64,000 nt of DNA from the NCBI GenBank assembly GCA_963978545.1, contig OZ021722.1, forward strand, positions 3,786,001-3,850,000. The letters are read 5' to 3'. The position numbers and the translations under genes are program-made. Below the pieces are notes generated by a model, which saw only the letters and a list, made by a program, of their open reading frames with translations, was not told the DNA's origin and did no database searches. This DNA comes from Linyphia triangularis (Eukaryota > Arthropoda > Arachnida > Araneae > Linyphiidae). Numbering within the stretch: position 1 is the first letter of the stretch; each line of letters begins with the position of its first letter. Of the stretch, positions 43,031 through 54,643 are shown piece by piece.

Positions 43031-43570
43031 ACCTTGTGTTAATTCGTGAAGTTATGATGCGCGTGTATTCGCAAAATAATCCAAGCAAACAGTTTATCAA
43101 AGATTCAAGTTTTCCATTTAAAGAATTCGTTTTTAAAGTAACAAAACGAGTTTATTATCAATAATATAGTTTTTGCATTAGGATTGTTTTTAACTGACAG
43201 CACAAGAAATTGCCCACTTGAAAACATTGCTCATCAAAAGTGACGTGCAACACAATAAACATAACAAAAGAAATCATTATCATTTGAGAGTTTATCTTTT
43301 GACTGGCCGTGAATGTTTTTCCAGAAATGTTTTTGTTTATTCAGATGTGTTGGGTAAAATTGTCTGGAGTATACAATCTGTTCAAGTCTTGTATCTTTTT
43401 TTTTAATTCAATATTGACATTTATTTGCGCCATTAGATAAACTGTATTCTCATTTCCTGCTAACTTAACGTTGTGGATGTTTTTTTGTTTTTTTTTATTT
43501 ATTTGTGTTTTGTTCTTTGCGTCTTATCAGCAGGATGAGATAAATCAAGTTAACCTTTTAATGCATTAAG

Positions 43571-44404
43571 CAGTGATTCTCAACCTTTTTTTTTTTTTTT
43601 TTTTGTCGCGGCACACTTTTAACGATTTCAAAATTTGGCGGCACACAAAGAAAAAGATAAGTTTAAAAGTTGTTTACTTACCTATAATACACTGTGTAAA
43701 ATAGTTTATGATAATAATTTGGAATGTAAAATAAAATAATATAATATGTACTACAAAAACAACAGTACGTTTATTAAGGGATTAATTACAAATGAAAATA
43801 AGAATACTTTTAATGAGAAATTTGAGCTTATTGTTTTTTGATAATTTCATTTATATTTGGTCGTAAAAATGACAATGCTACTCTCATATCGTCTTCTACG
43901 TTTAACAGTCTCGATCTTTTTTTCATTTTTGTTTTGGTTAATACTGAAAATCCGAATTCACACAAATAGGATGTAGAAAATTGTAATAATATTTTTAAAG
44001 CTTTTTTGGCTGTCATGGGATAATCACATCTAATGTTAATTCCAAAATGAAATAATTGATTCTTCTGGATATTTTAAAATTAAATCTCGATTATTAGAAA
44101 GCGAAATTAGTTCTTCCTCTTCATTCAAAGTTAATTCAAATACAGAAGTATTCGTTATCACAAATGGATTACGAACCCAATCAAATTTTTTGATATCTAA
44201 TAATAAAAATATGTCAAAAACGAGACACAGAGAAATATATGTAACGAAGCGGGAAAAGTGAAAAATCTTCGTTACAATATTCATATATATAGTACTTTTC
44301 TTTAATTTAAACTTTACTCGTAATAAAAAAAAAAGCATTGTAATTTTTACTATATACATTTCTAAAATTTGGCGGCACACAAAAGTGCTGGTTGATAATC
44401 ACTG
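43571..44404 (-). mobile_element. hAT transposon remnant (ZBED5/SCAND3 type)
   Basis: The ends CAGTGATTCTCAACC and GGTTGATAATCACTG are inverted repeats (14 of 15), and a GGCGGCACAC word lies just inside each end. The minus strand encodes the C-terminal part of a hAT transposase (see the pseudogene entry). An internal deletion removed the rest. Flanks GCATTAAG/CGTTAAAG are an imperfect 8-bp target match. Confidence 0.85.
43828..44380 (-). pseudogene. hAT transposase C-terminal (dimerisation) region, frameshifted
   Basis: Two minus-strand open segments (44380-44036 and 44016-43828) are consecutive pieces of a ZBED5/FAM200/SCAND3-like hAT transposase. The first has FDWVRNPF, LTLNEEEELISLSNNR and SIISFWN. 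The second, after a single-base frame change, has KKALKILLQFSTSYLCEFGF, a lysine-rich KTKMKKRSRL and LNVEDDMRVALS, the classic hAT dimerisation signature. The BED finger and catalytic core are absent. Confidence 0.88.
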
Positions 44405-44454
44405 CGTTAAAGGAATCCACATATAATCTCATTAATGGCTGTCGACATTGGATG

Positions 44455-44650
44455 CATGAAAAAAAAGCGCTATTTTTGTCTAAGAAGTTTTGCCTTTTCT
44501 ACAACTTTATAATTTTTCGTGGAAATTTTATGACTTTATCAGATTAAACTTGCCTAAAAGCACTTCAGAAAATTCTGGTTGCTCCACTGCTCTGTACATG
44601 CCCAAATATATTCTTATTCAATTAAAAATAGGGCTGTTTATAATTTCTTC
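44455..44650 (+). repeat. Left direct-repeat flank of the 74-bp array
   Basis: GTCTAAGAAGTTTTGCCTTT through CCCAAATATATTCTTATTCA matches, in the same orientation and order, the region right of the array at 50108-50310 (TTCTAAGACGTTTTCCCTTT through CCCAAATATATTCTTATTCA), with moderate divergence. Confidence 0.82.
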
Positions 44651-44689
44651 TTTTTTACATTTTGAATGATATTATCTCCGAGTTTGGCT

Positions 44690-47600
44690 GTTCGGCTCGA
44701 GTTCAAATCGCACCATACACAGATTGAATTTTACCGGCAGGCCGAGTACCGCCGTTCAACTGTCCGGCTCGCGAAGTCAAATCGCACCACTCGTAGATTG
44801 AATTTTACTGGTCGGCCGAGTTGCGTCGTTCGGCTGTCCGGGACGCGAGGTCAAATCGCACCACATGTAGCTGGAATTTTACCGGCAGGCCGAGTACCGC
44901 CGTTCAAATGTCCGGCTCGCGAGGTCAAATCGCACCACCCGTAAATTGAATTTTACTGGTCGGCCGAGTTGCGTCGTTCGGCTGTCCGGGACGCGAGGTC
45001 AAATCGCACCACATGTAGCTGGAATTTTACTGGTCGGCCGAGTTACGTCGTTCAGCTGCCCGGCTCGCTAGGTCAAGTCGCCTCACACGCAAATTGAATT
45101 TTACCGGTCGGTCGAGTTACGTCGTTCGGCTGTCCGGCTCGCGAGGTCAAGTCGCACCACCCGTAGATTGAATTTTACCTGTCGGCCGAGTTACGTCGTT
45201 CGGCTGTCCGGCTCGCGAGGTCAAGTCGCATCACCCGTAGATTGAATTGTACCGGTCGGTCGAGTTACGTCGTTCGGCTGTCCGGCTCGCGAGGTCAAGT
45301 CGCACCACCCGCAGATTGAATTTTACCGGTCGGCCGAGTTACGTTGCTCAGTTGTCCGGCTCGCGAGGTCAAGTCGCACCACACGCACATTAAATTTTAC
45401 CGGTCGGCCGAGTTACGTCTTTCGGCTGTCCGGGCTACGAGATCAAATCGCACCACTCGTAGATTGAATTGTACTGGTCGGCCGGATGCGTCGTTCGGAT
45501 GTCCGGCTCGCGAGGTCAAATTGCACCACCCGTAGATTGAATTTTTCCCGTCGGCCGAGTTACGTCGTTCGGCTGTCCGGCTCGCGAGATCAAATCGCAC
45601 CACCCGTAGATTGAATTTTACCGGTCGGCCGAGTTACGTCGTTCGGCTGTCCGGCTCGCGAGGTCAAATCGCACCACCCGTAGATTGAATTTTATCGGTC
45701 GGTCGAGTTACGTCGTTCGGCTGTCCGGCTCGCGAGGTCAAGTCGCACCACCCGTAGATTGAATTTTGCCGGTCGGCCGAGTTACGTCGTTCGGCTGTCC
45801 GGCTCACGAGGTTAAGTCGCACCACCCGTAGATTGAATTTTACCGGTCGGCCGAGTTACGTTGCTCAGTTGTCCGGCTCGCGAGGTCAAGTCGCACCACA
45901 CGCACATTAAATTTTACCGGTCGGTTGAGTTACGTCTTTCGGCTGTCCGGGCTACGAGGTCAAATCGCACCACTCGTAGATTGAATTTTACCGGTCGGCC
46001 GAGTTACGTTTTTCGGCTGTCCGGGCTACGAGATCAAATCGCACCACTTGTAGATTGAATTTTACTGGTCGGCCGAGTTGCGTCGTTCGACTGTCCGGTT
46101 CGCGATATCAAATCGCACCACCCGTAGATTGAATTTTACCTGTCGGCCGAGTTACGTCGTTCGACTGTCCGGCTCGCGAGGTCAAATCGCACCACCCGCA
46201 GATTGAATTTTACCGGTCGGTCGAGTTACGTCGTTCGGCTGTCCGGCTCGCGAGGTCAAGTCGCACCACCCGCAGATTGAATTTTACCGGTCGGCCGAGT
46301 TACGTCTTTCGGCTGTCCGGGCTACGAGGTCAAATCGCACCACCCGTAGATTGAATTTTACCGGTCGGCCGAGTTACGTTGCTCAGTTGTCCGGCTCGCG
46401 AGGTCAAGTCGCACCACACGCACATTAAATTTTACCGGTCGGTTGAGTTACGTCTTTCGGCTGTCCGGGCTACGAGGTCAAATCGCACCACTCGTAGATT
46501 GAATTTTACCGGTCGGCCGAGTTACGTCGTTCGGCTGTCCGGCTCGCGAGGTCAAATCGCACCACACGTAGCTTGAATTTTACCTGTCGGCCGAGTTACG
46601 TCGTTCGGCTGTCCGGCTCGCGAGGTCAAATCGCACCACCCGCAGATTGAATTTTACCGGTCGGCCGAGTTACGTTGCTCAGTTGTCCGGCTCGCGAGGT
46701 CAAGTCGCACCACACGCACATTAAATTTTACCGGTCGGCCGAGTTACGTCTTTCGGCTGTCCGGGCTACGAGGTCAAATCGCACCACTCGTAGATTGAAT
46801 TTTACTGGTCGGCCGAGTTACGTCGTTCAGCTGCCCGGCTCGCGATGTCAAGTCGTCCCACACGCAAATTGAATTTTACCAGTCGGCCGAGTTGCGTCGT
46901 TCGGCTGTTCGACTCACGAGGTCAAATCGCACCACACGTATATTGAATTTTACCGGTCGGCCGAGTTACGTCTTTCGGCTGTCCGGGCTACGAGGTCAAA
47001 TCGCACCGCTCGTAGATTGAATTGTACTGGTCGGCCGAGTTGCGTCGTTCGGCTGTCGGGGACGCGAGGTCAAATCGCACCACATGTAGCTGGAATTTTA
47101 CCGGTCGAAAGAGTTACGTCGTTCGACTGTCCGGTTCGCGAGGTCAAGTCGCACCACGCGTAGATTGAATTTTACCGGTCGGCCGAGTTACGTCTTTCGG
47201 CTGTCCGGGCTACGAGGTCAAATCGCACCACATGTAGCTTGAATTTTACCAGTTACGTTGTTCAGCTGTCCAGCTCGCGAGGTCAAATCGCACCAAACGC
47301 GCAGATTGAATTTTACCAGTCTGTCGAGTTACGTCGTTCGGCTGTCATGCTCGCGAGGTCAAATCGCACCACACGTAGCTTGAATTTTACCGGTCGGCCG
47401 AGTTACGTTGCTCAGTTGTCCGGCTCGCGAGGTCAAGTCGCACCACACGCACATTAAATTTTACCGGTCGGACGAGTTACGTTTTTCGGCTGTCCGGGTT
47501 ACGAGATCAAATCGTACCACTCGTAGATTGAATTTTACTGGTCGGCCGAATTGCGTCGTTCGGATGTCTGGGACGCGAGGTCAAATCGCACCACATGTAG

Positions 47601-49268
47601 CTGGAATTTTACCGGTCGTTCGAGTTACGTCGTTCGACTGTCCGGTTCGCGAGGTCAAATCGTACCACCCGTAGATTGAATTTTACCGGTCGGTCGAGTT
47701 ACGTCGTTCGGCTGTCCGGCTCGCGAGGTCAAGTCGCACCACACGTAGCTTGAATTTTACCGGTCGGCCGAGTTACGTCGTTCGGCTGTCCGGATCGCGA
47801 GGTCAAATCGTACCACCCGTAGATTGTATTTTACCGGTCTGTCGAGTTACGTCGTTCGGCTGCCCGGCTCGCGAGGTCAAATCGCACCACACGTAGCTTG
47901 AATTTTACTGGTCGGCCGAGTTACGTTTTTCGGCTGTCCGGGCTACGAGATCAAATCGCACCACTCGTAGATTGAATTGTACTGGTCGGCCGGATGCGTC
48001 GTTCGGATGTCCGGCTCGCGAGGTCAAATTGCACCACCCGTAGATTGAATTTTTCCCGTCGGCCGAGTTACGTCGTTCGGCTGTCCGGCTCGCGAGATCA
48101 AATCGCACCACCCGTAGATTGAATTTTACCGGTCGGCCGAGTTACGTCGTTCGGCTGTCCGGCTCGCGAGGTCAAATCGCACCACCCGTAGATTGAATTT
48201 TATCGGTCGGTCGAGTTACGTCGTTCGGCTGTCCGGCTCGCGAGGTCAAGTCGCACCACCCGTAGATTGAATTTTGCCGGTCGGCCGAGTTACGTCGTTC
48301 GGCTGTCCGGCTCACGAGGTTAAGTCGCACCACCCGTAGATTGAATTTTACCGGTCGGCCGAGTTACGTTGCTCAGTTGTCCGGCTCGCGAGGTCAAGTC
48401 GCACCACACGCACATTAAATTTTACCGGTCGGTTGAGTTACGTCTTTCGGCTGTCCGGGCTACGAGGTCAAATCGCACCACTCGTAGATTGAATTTTACC
48501 GGTCGGCCGAGTTACGTTTTTCGGCTGTCCGGGCTACGAGATCAAATCGCACCACTTGTAGATTGAATTTTACTGGTCGGCCGAGTTGCGTCGTTCGACT
48601 GTCCGGTTCGCGATGTCAAATCGCACCACCCGTAGATTGAATTTTACCTGTCGGCCGAGTTACGTCGTTCGGCTGTCCGGCTCGCGAGGTCAAATCGCAC
48701 CACCCTTAGATTGAATTTTACCGGTCGGTCGAGTTACGTCGTTCGGCTGTCCGGCTCGCGAGGTCAAGTCGCACCACCCGCAGATTGAATTTTACCGGTC
48801 GGCCGAGTTACGTTGCTCAGTTGTCCGGCTCGCGAGGTCAAGTCGCACCACACGCACATTAAATTTTACCGGTCGGCCGAGTTACGTCTTTCGGGTGTCC
48901 GGGCTACGAGGTCAAATCGCACCACTCGTAGATTGAATTTTACTGGTCGGCCGAGTTGCGTCGTTCGGATGTCCGGGACGCGAGGTCAAATCGCATCACA
49001 TTTAGCTGGAATTTTACCGGTCGATCGAGTTACGTCGTTCGACTGTCCGGGTCGCGAGGTCAAGTCGCACCAGCCGTAGATTGAATTTTACCGGTCGGCC
49101 GAGTTGCGTCTTTCGGCTGTCCGGGTCGCGAGGTCAAATCACACCACATGTAGCTTGAATTTTACCAGTTACGTTGTTCAGCTGTCCAGCTCGCGAGGTC
49201 AAATCGCACCAAACGCGCAGATTGAATTTTACTGGTCTGTCGAGTTACGTCGTTCGGCTGTCCGGCTC
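44690..49268 (+). repeat. CpG-rich 74-bp tandem array (main block)
   Basis: About 60 units of a 74-bp repeat built from AGATTGAATTTTACCGGTCG, GCCGAGTTACGTCGTTCGGC, TGTCCGGCTCGCGAGGTCAA and ATCGCACCACCCGT. The consensus has about 11 CpGs per unit, while surrounding DNA is AT-rich. Distinct unit variants (TTGCTCAGTTGTCC, CCGGGCTACGAG, ACGCACATTAAATT) recur in set orders, giving a higher-order pattern. The segment from ~45421 to ~46290 reappears almost unchanged 2508 bp downstream. A 74-bp unit is not a multiple of three, so the many 60-110-codon ORFs on both strands are by-products. Confidence 0.97.
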
Positions 49269-49794
49269 GCATATAAGCTACCTTTACTTGAATTCGGACA
49301 AGGGAAAATAATGCAGCGCGCTGATTGGCTGGCCGTGGCTGCTTGCGTTTTCATTTTCACTACTGTACCGTATTCGAGTGCTAGCAATTGTGTATTTGTT
49401 TATTTGAAATTTAAAAGAGAAGGGAAATAATACAAGTAGCAATGATTTATTTATTTAAATAGATATATAATATTATTTCATAGGAATCTATTACATCTTA
49501 ATTTCCTTGAAATTTTATTTGGAAAATTAATTGAATTTTGAAAAAAAAATCTTTTATGTTTATATAAATGCTCTTAAAACGTAAATGTTCTTTTAAAAAG
49601 GGCTCATGTATAATAATGAAAATATTTAGTTGCTGAAATAAGTTCTATTGCACACTATTATTATGATTATTTCCTTAAAATTTTCATTCAAAAGTATCAA
49701 AATGTAGATGGCAGCACTAGAGAAAAAATTACAACCAATCAGCGCGCTGCATTATTTTCCCTTGTCCGAATTCAAGTAAAGGTAGCTTATATGC
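49269..49794. mobile_element. MULE-like MITE inserted in the array, 60-bp perfect TIRs
   Basis: The left end, GCATATAAGCTACCTTTACT onward, and the right end, ...AGTAAAGGTAGCTTATATGC, are identical inverted repeats for 60 bp, up to CGCTGATTGG. The 9-bp array word GTCCGGCTC is duplicated immediately outside (49260-49268, 49795-49803). Long TIRs with a 9-bp TSD are typical of Mutator-like elements. The middle is AT-rich and non-coding. The ORF 49104-49430 is array plus TIR read-through. Confidence 0.94.
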
Positions 49795-49803
49795 GTCCGG
49801 CTC

Positions 49804-50010
49804 GCGAGGTCAAATCGCACCACTCGTAGATTGAATTTTACCGGTCGGTGGAGTTACGTCGTTCGGCTGTCCGGCTCGCGAGGTCAAGTCGCACCACCCG
49901 TAGATTGAATTTTACCGGTCGGCCGAGTTACGTTGCTCAGTTGTCCGGCTCGCGAGGTCAAGTCGCGTCACATGTGGTTTGAATTTTCCCGGTCGGTCGA
50001 GTACTGGCAT
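49804..50010 (+). repeat. CpG-rich 74-bp tandem array (continuation after MITE)
   Basis: About 2.7 further units in phase with the main block after subtracting the inserted MITE. The last unit decays after CGGTCGGTCGAGTACTGGC. Confidence 0.95.
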
Positions 50011-50107
50011 TTCAATGTCTCGGTCAAAAATCAGAATTTCGAATTTATTCTAGTTTTAAAATATTGTGCCAGAGAAATTTTTCAAAGGTATGTAGGGGTA
50101 AAAATCT

Positions 50108-50330
50108 TCTGCATTAAAGTATATTTCCGCTTTTTTCTAAGACGTTTTCCCTTTTCTACATTTTTTTTTTTTTGACCTTACACAACTTGATCAAATTAAA
50201 CTCGCCTTAAACCCCTTTAGAAGAAAATTCTGTCTGCACCACTGTTTTGTATACACCCAAATATATTCTTATTCAGTCATTTTTGCAGTTTAAATTAATG
50301 TTGCTTATATTTTCCACCTTTTTTTCTTCT
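50108..50330 (+). repeat. Right direct-repeat flank of the 74-bp array
   Basis: Homologous, same orientation, to 44455-44650 (see that entry). Both share CTTTTCTAC, AGATTAAACT/AAATTAAACTCGCC and CCCAAATATATTCTTATTCA. Confidence 0.82.
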
Positions 50331-50463
50331 TTAAATATTTTAGATGTTTTTACACCTGTTATGTGGAGCTCCTCTTGAATGACAAGCCTTCCAACAGTCA
50401 TAACACAACATTTCAGATATCAAAAATTCTTCGCTCGAGAACTTTATCTTTTAAAGACTATAT

Positions 50464-50986
50464 TGTTACAAATATCATCTGTGTATGATTGTAAATAGTG
50501 ACGGTATTTCTTTTAACTTTCTATTTTATTTAATTGGTTAATTGGATTTTACTAGAAAGTTCTGTCTCGTGGGTATAAAAAGGCTATAGAGGATTTCTGG
50601 TAATTATTTCCCCGTTTTTCATTCCTAGCTAATGTTATGAATACCTATGTTATTTATGGAATGTCATGTTTCTCCCATTTTCGTTCTCCTGGAGCTAGAG
50701 TGCCCTGTCGGTCAAAATATTCTTTATTCAGTCTGTCAGTCACGAGATCAGTCGAGTATCAGACGCTGTTTGGAAAGTATCGAATCTTTTGTTTACTTTT
50801 GCTGTGCCTGAATTATCGTTGAGTTCGAAATTGTCCGTAACGAAGCTTTTATAATGAAATTTGATAGTAATTGTTCTGATGTTCGGATAAGTTTTTTGAG
50901 CCTTTCGAAGGAAGAATGATTGAGTTTTTTTTTTATTTATTTAGTAAAAACTGCGCCGTCATTTCCTCGGTAAAAATTTCGTAACA
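50464..50986 (+). mobile_element. Solo LTR, Gypsy-like, 523 bp
   Basis: Begins TGTTACAAATATC and ends TTTCGTAACA, short TG...CA inverted ends, flanked by ATAT/ATAC as a 4-bp near-duplication. A promoter-like GGTATAAAAAGGC lies near 50573. No tRNA primer-binding site or coding region follows, so it looks like a solo LTR. The ORF 50637-50822 lies inside it and is unlikely to be a gene. Confidence 0.65.
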
Positions 50987-51210
50987 ATACTTATGTTTTA
51001 TACATTTACCTTTTACTACACATTTTATTTTTTTGCTACAGTATAAATAGTTTGAAGGTGCGTAAAATCTATCCTTTTACCGAGCTATAAAGATGCAGAC
51101 GATACAAATGTGGTTTTCGGTAAAATGTTTGTCGAAGCTGTCGGAATATTCCACGAATAACCTCATTAAAGGAATTGTTTCTATACGGAAAGCAACATCA
51201 AAACGTTATT

Positions 51211-51575
51211 CAGAGTGGCCACAGAACCTGGAAAGCGGGATTCTTTTTCTGATTCTGAGAAGAAGAAAAAAAAAAATCACGAAAAATCAGGGAATTTTTC
51301 ACGTTTCCCCATCCATTCGTATTTTGGAGCCATTCTACTCGGGAGTGGTGGTAATCTTTAGAAGTTTATTGTTGTTGAATAATTTAAACTTTTCCTTACC
51401 GTCAGAACTATTTTTAAAAAATTTCCATATCTCTTTAGAATGCATGTTCTGTTCGATTATCCATCTGAAAAAGTTTGGAAAATTAAAAGAAGAAAAAAAA
51501 AAAATTCCTTGAAATCGGGGATTATTTTAAAATTTTTATCCCGAAACTTCTTTCCTGCATTTTGTTACCACCCTG
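51211..51575 (+). mobile_element. CAGGGTGGCCAC-type short TIR element, copy with both ends
   Basis: The ends CAGAGTGGCCACAGAACC and (mirrored) CAGGGTGGTAACAAAATG delimit 365 bp. The flanks TTATT and TTACT are a possible 5-bp TSD. Internal words as in 25131 and 39030. Confidence 0.72.
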
Positions 51576-52711
51576 TTACTGGTCCTTTTAAACTAAACTG
51601 ATTGGTCAATGAATAACATTTTGTTCGACTTATTAATGCTATTCTCGCCGCCGTGCACGTTAAAAAAAGCTCTGACCCGATTGTGGACACTTTATGGAGC
51701 TTGAATGGCTCCATATTATTTGTGAAATGCTGCGCTATTTCATTCAAATCTAATTTGATTACTTTGGGAACTGTCTCGGCCCGTCTTCTTCCGAGATCTG
51801 ATGGATAAGTACCTTCTTTGCTGAGATTCGCTTTTCTTATGCAACGTGTTAAAAGATCATTGTTCACCTTCCAAATGTTTTAATAACACATGTTTTAAAA
51901 CTGGTCGAGACTGACGATAGATAAAAGAGTTTTTGCTTGAGGGATATGATGCTGGGTTTTTATCTTCAGGCGTCTGATGACAAAATCGCTTTGTTGAGAT
52001 CAGTGAAAAATTAGTGGAAAACGTTGTGGAGTTCTAGTTTTACAAGGTGCTTTCAAGTTTATTTTAATATATGAAGGTCACTCATTGATCACTAATTTTC
52101 CCATTTCCGATACAGCTTTTTGGTTTTGTTTTTAAACAAGCCTTTCAGGCACTGGTCGACTCTGCTGACGTCATTTAGATCAGCTTATTTTTCTCGTTTT
52201 GAATTTTGTTTTGACTCTCATCTGGCAATGAACGAGATCTTTAGTAGTTGTTGTTGTTGTCTGACGAAGTACACTTTTCGAATGAACCACTTTTGCGCTT
52301 GAAAAGTTGTGCTCAGCTTTTATTTCAGTACAAAATGAGTTTTTGGTTGAACTTTTTCTGCATTTTCGAGTCCTTCATTTTGATACAGAATTATTTTCTG
52401 GCGAAAGGCCATATGGTTCGTCGATAGTCGAGTTTCTTCAAAGGAAAAATATATATTCTTCAAATGCCATATCTCCTGAAATTAAGTACAAATGTCAAAA
52501 AGGGCTACCATAGAAAAAGTAATCTATATTCCGATATCTCGATTGATTAATGTTTTAAGGATCCAAGCGAGAAATGCCCTAATTCTAAAATTTGTTACAA
52601 ATGGTAAGGGCAAGCATATAAAAAAAAGAAGCTATTCCGATTTTGAGATAAACCAACTTTCAGTGGTCAATGTCATCTAATTGCTGAAAAGAAGATGGCT
52701 GAAATTCATAA
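51576..52711. other. No gene recognised
   Basis: Short ORFs on both strands (51565-51867 minus, 52120, 52307, 52492 plus) match nothing known to me. Base composition is more balanced than in the neighbouring repeats, so this may be decayed retroelement internal sequence associated with the LTRs on either side. Confidence 0.4.
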
Positions 52712-53380
52712 TGTTACGAATTTCTGTATATTTGTAAATATTTTGTAGTATTAATTATGTAAAAATTAAAAATTATGTACACTTCAGTGCAAGAGTTCTT
52801 TACTTCACTTTCCTGCAATGCGTCTCTTAATGCTTGAAAACGAGTTTTACAGACATGCTGGGAAATGAGTTTTACAAGGAGCAGGCTATTTAACATTATG
52901 GTTAATGGATAGAGCCAAGTTAGCGACGGTTTTGGCGACTAATTTTGGTCGCCAAACTTGGCGACCATTTGGCTATATTTTCGGTCCCCATGTACCTGTA
53001 TAGGGCTTTTCGACTACGATCTGGAAAGTTCTTTAAATTTCTATCTCTAGAAAATTCGCGAAGATTTGCCTTTCCTATATAAGGCCGGCCAAAAGAGCGG
53101 GCGAGTTAGTTGAGTTACTGATTTGGTTGTCTCTCAGTGAGTATTCAGAGTAGTTCCAAGAGCGAACTGTATTGCATTGTCTTTTGCGGCGATTTTAGCA
53201 GTTGTGTATGAAGCTTTTAACTGCTGTTTGTGCTCTATTGTTGTGTAAAGAGCTGTATTGAGTCTACTAGAACGAGAAGTTCTGGAGTTGTAAGAGAATC
53301 TGCGAAGAGTTATATCGGAATAAATTTCTGCAAGTTTTGATCTGCTTTGGCTTCAAGTCTTTCGAACCCATCCACACAAC
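52712..53380 (+). mobile_element. Gypsy-like LTR (right end uncertain)
   Basis: Starts TGTTACGAATTTCTGTATAT. It contains repeated GGCGAC/GTCGCC words near 52925-52970, a promoter-like CTATATAAGGCCGGCC at ~53075, and AATAAA at ~53319. A shortened, reverse-oriented relative sits at 63743-63988. The 3' end is not sharply defined. Confidence 0.65.
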
Positions 53381-54380
53381 AATATTTATGCTCCCTAGCT
53401 GTAATGCTAATATGTATCGTCATTTTGCCTAGTGCTTGCGGAAAGGCTTTTTGTGTGCGCACGTGCCCTTGGGCAAGAAAATAAGTTGCCAATATTTTTT
53501 TTTTTAACAGAAGCCGTTACGTTCTGTTAGTTTTAGACTTGTTGAATTACTATCACAATCACAGGTATGAAATAATTATAACAGATTATTCCTCCAATGC
53601 AGCCTATGTCATTTGCATCCAAGTGTAAAAGAAAATGCCGTCGGATTTATTTCCATCAAAAGACGGGATTTCTTTTCACGGAGCATTCATGCGGCAATTG
53701 TGTTTCGATGCGTGAAATCGAATGGTGCAGAACGGTTTGCTTGTGGGGGTGTTCACGCAGCAACGATTGGAAACAGCTCGCTCTTTTAGAGTGTAAAAGT
53801 CTTTTAAGTCCGAGAGTCGATTGCAAGTTTAACTACCCTATCGAAAATCATTCAGAATTTTTTTTCCTTTTTTTTTTCAGATTAACGTTAGTGAATCATG
53901 AACACACTGGTCTGCTGGGAAAAAAAATGGCTGAAATTATTTATTATTCATAAATCGACTTTGAATGAGCTGAACTAGATACAATTGCCAATTGTGTCAT
54001 TACTTGTTTAATAATGAGCATTCTTTTTCTATTCTTTAAATTTCAATGAGGAAGAGTGTAGGCGACATTTTTTCTCTGTTGAAAAAACTTTCATCTTTTC
54101 TATGTTTACTATTGTTGGTATTTGTACCAATTTTCAAAATTGTTACCATGTCGAAAGTGGGACTTTCGAATATCCCTCGTTTGGAACATTTAACTCTTTT
54201 TCACTCTTTTAACAGGGTTAATCGAGATCGGAATAGCTTACTTTTTCTATGTTTACCATTGTCAATATTTGTACTAATTTTCAGAGTTGTGGACATGTGG
54301 GAAGTGGGAGAATTAGTGTTGAGTGAGTGAATGAGTGAGGGTTTTGCCTTATATATAGAGATTCCTCAAAAGTGTCTTCT
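53381..54380. other. No gene recognised
   Basis: Contains a 118-codon cysteine-rich ORF at 53597-53953 without recognisable domain or neighbour support, then AT-rich sequence with a duplicated TTTTCTATGTTTAC-ATTGT block (about 54090-54130 and 54240-54290). Confidence 0.4.
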
Positions 54381-54384
54381 TTAA

Positions 54385-54643
54385 CCTGTTCAGGAATTTG
54401 ATCGCGTATATGTGATCAGACGATTCTTCCCTCACGGCCCGCGATATCGTATTTGTGATCAGTGTTTCCGTGCCAGCCGGCCCATCATCACACAGACGTG
54501 ATTTCAGGTTGAAACGTTTTATTTGAATTTAACGGGGCAAAATGCTTAACGGTAAAAAATGCCCGGTCCCGTGCGTGCGTAGTCTCTTTGAGCGCGCGGG
54601 CCTGGGGAAGCGCTTCTTTCTCCTTTCGCCGGTCCTGAACAGG
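54385..54643. mobile_element. piggyBac-like MITE, 259 bp, GC-rich
   Basis: TTAA (54381-54384) CCTGTTCAGGA ... TCCTGAACAGG TTAA (54644-54647): perfect 11-bp TIRs with TTAA target duplications, diagnostic of piggyBac-type transposition. The interior is unusually GC-rich for the region (GGCCCGCGATATCG, GAGCGCGCGGGCCTGGGG). No ORF. Confidence 0.92.

Noticed and set aside
44666..49430. Many 60-108-codon ORFs on both strands in the 74-bp array (arginine-rich repeat proteins)
   Set aside because: The 74-bp unit is not divisible by three, so frames rotate each unit. The ORFs are a mechanical result of a stop-poor GC-rich repeat, with no splice or start context.
51565..51867. 100-codon minus-strand ORF
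   Set aside because: Composition looks coding-like, but I recognise no family and there is no flanking exon structure. Could be retroelement debris.
53597..53953. 118-codon cysteine-rich ORF
   Set aside because: No recognisable domain, no signal peptide, no repeat or neighbour support, and it ends in a poly-T/Phe run. Likely chance in slightly less AT-rich DNA.
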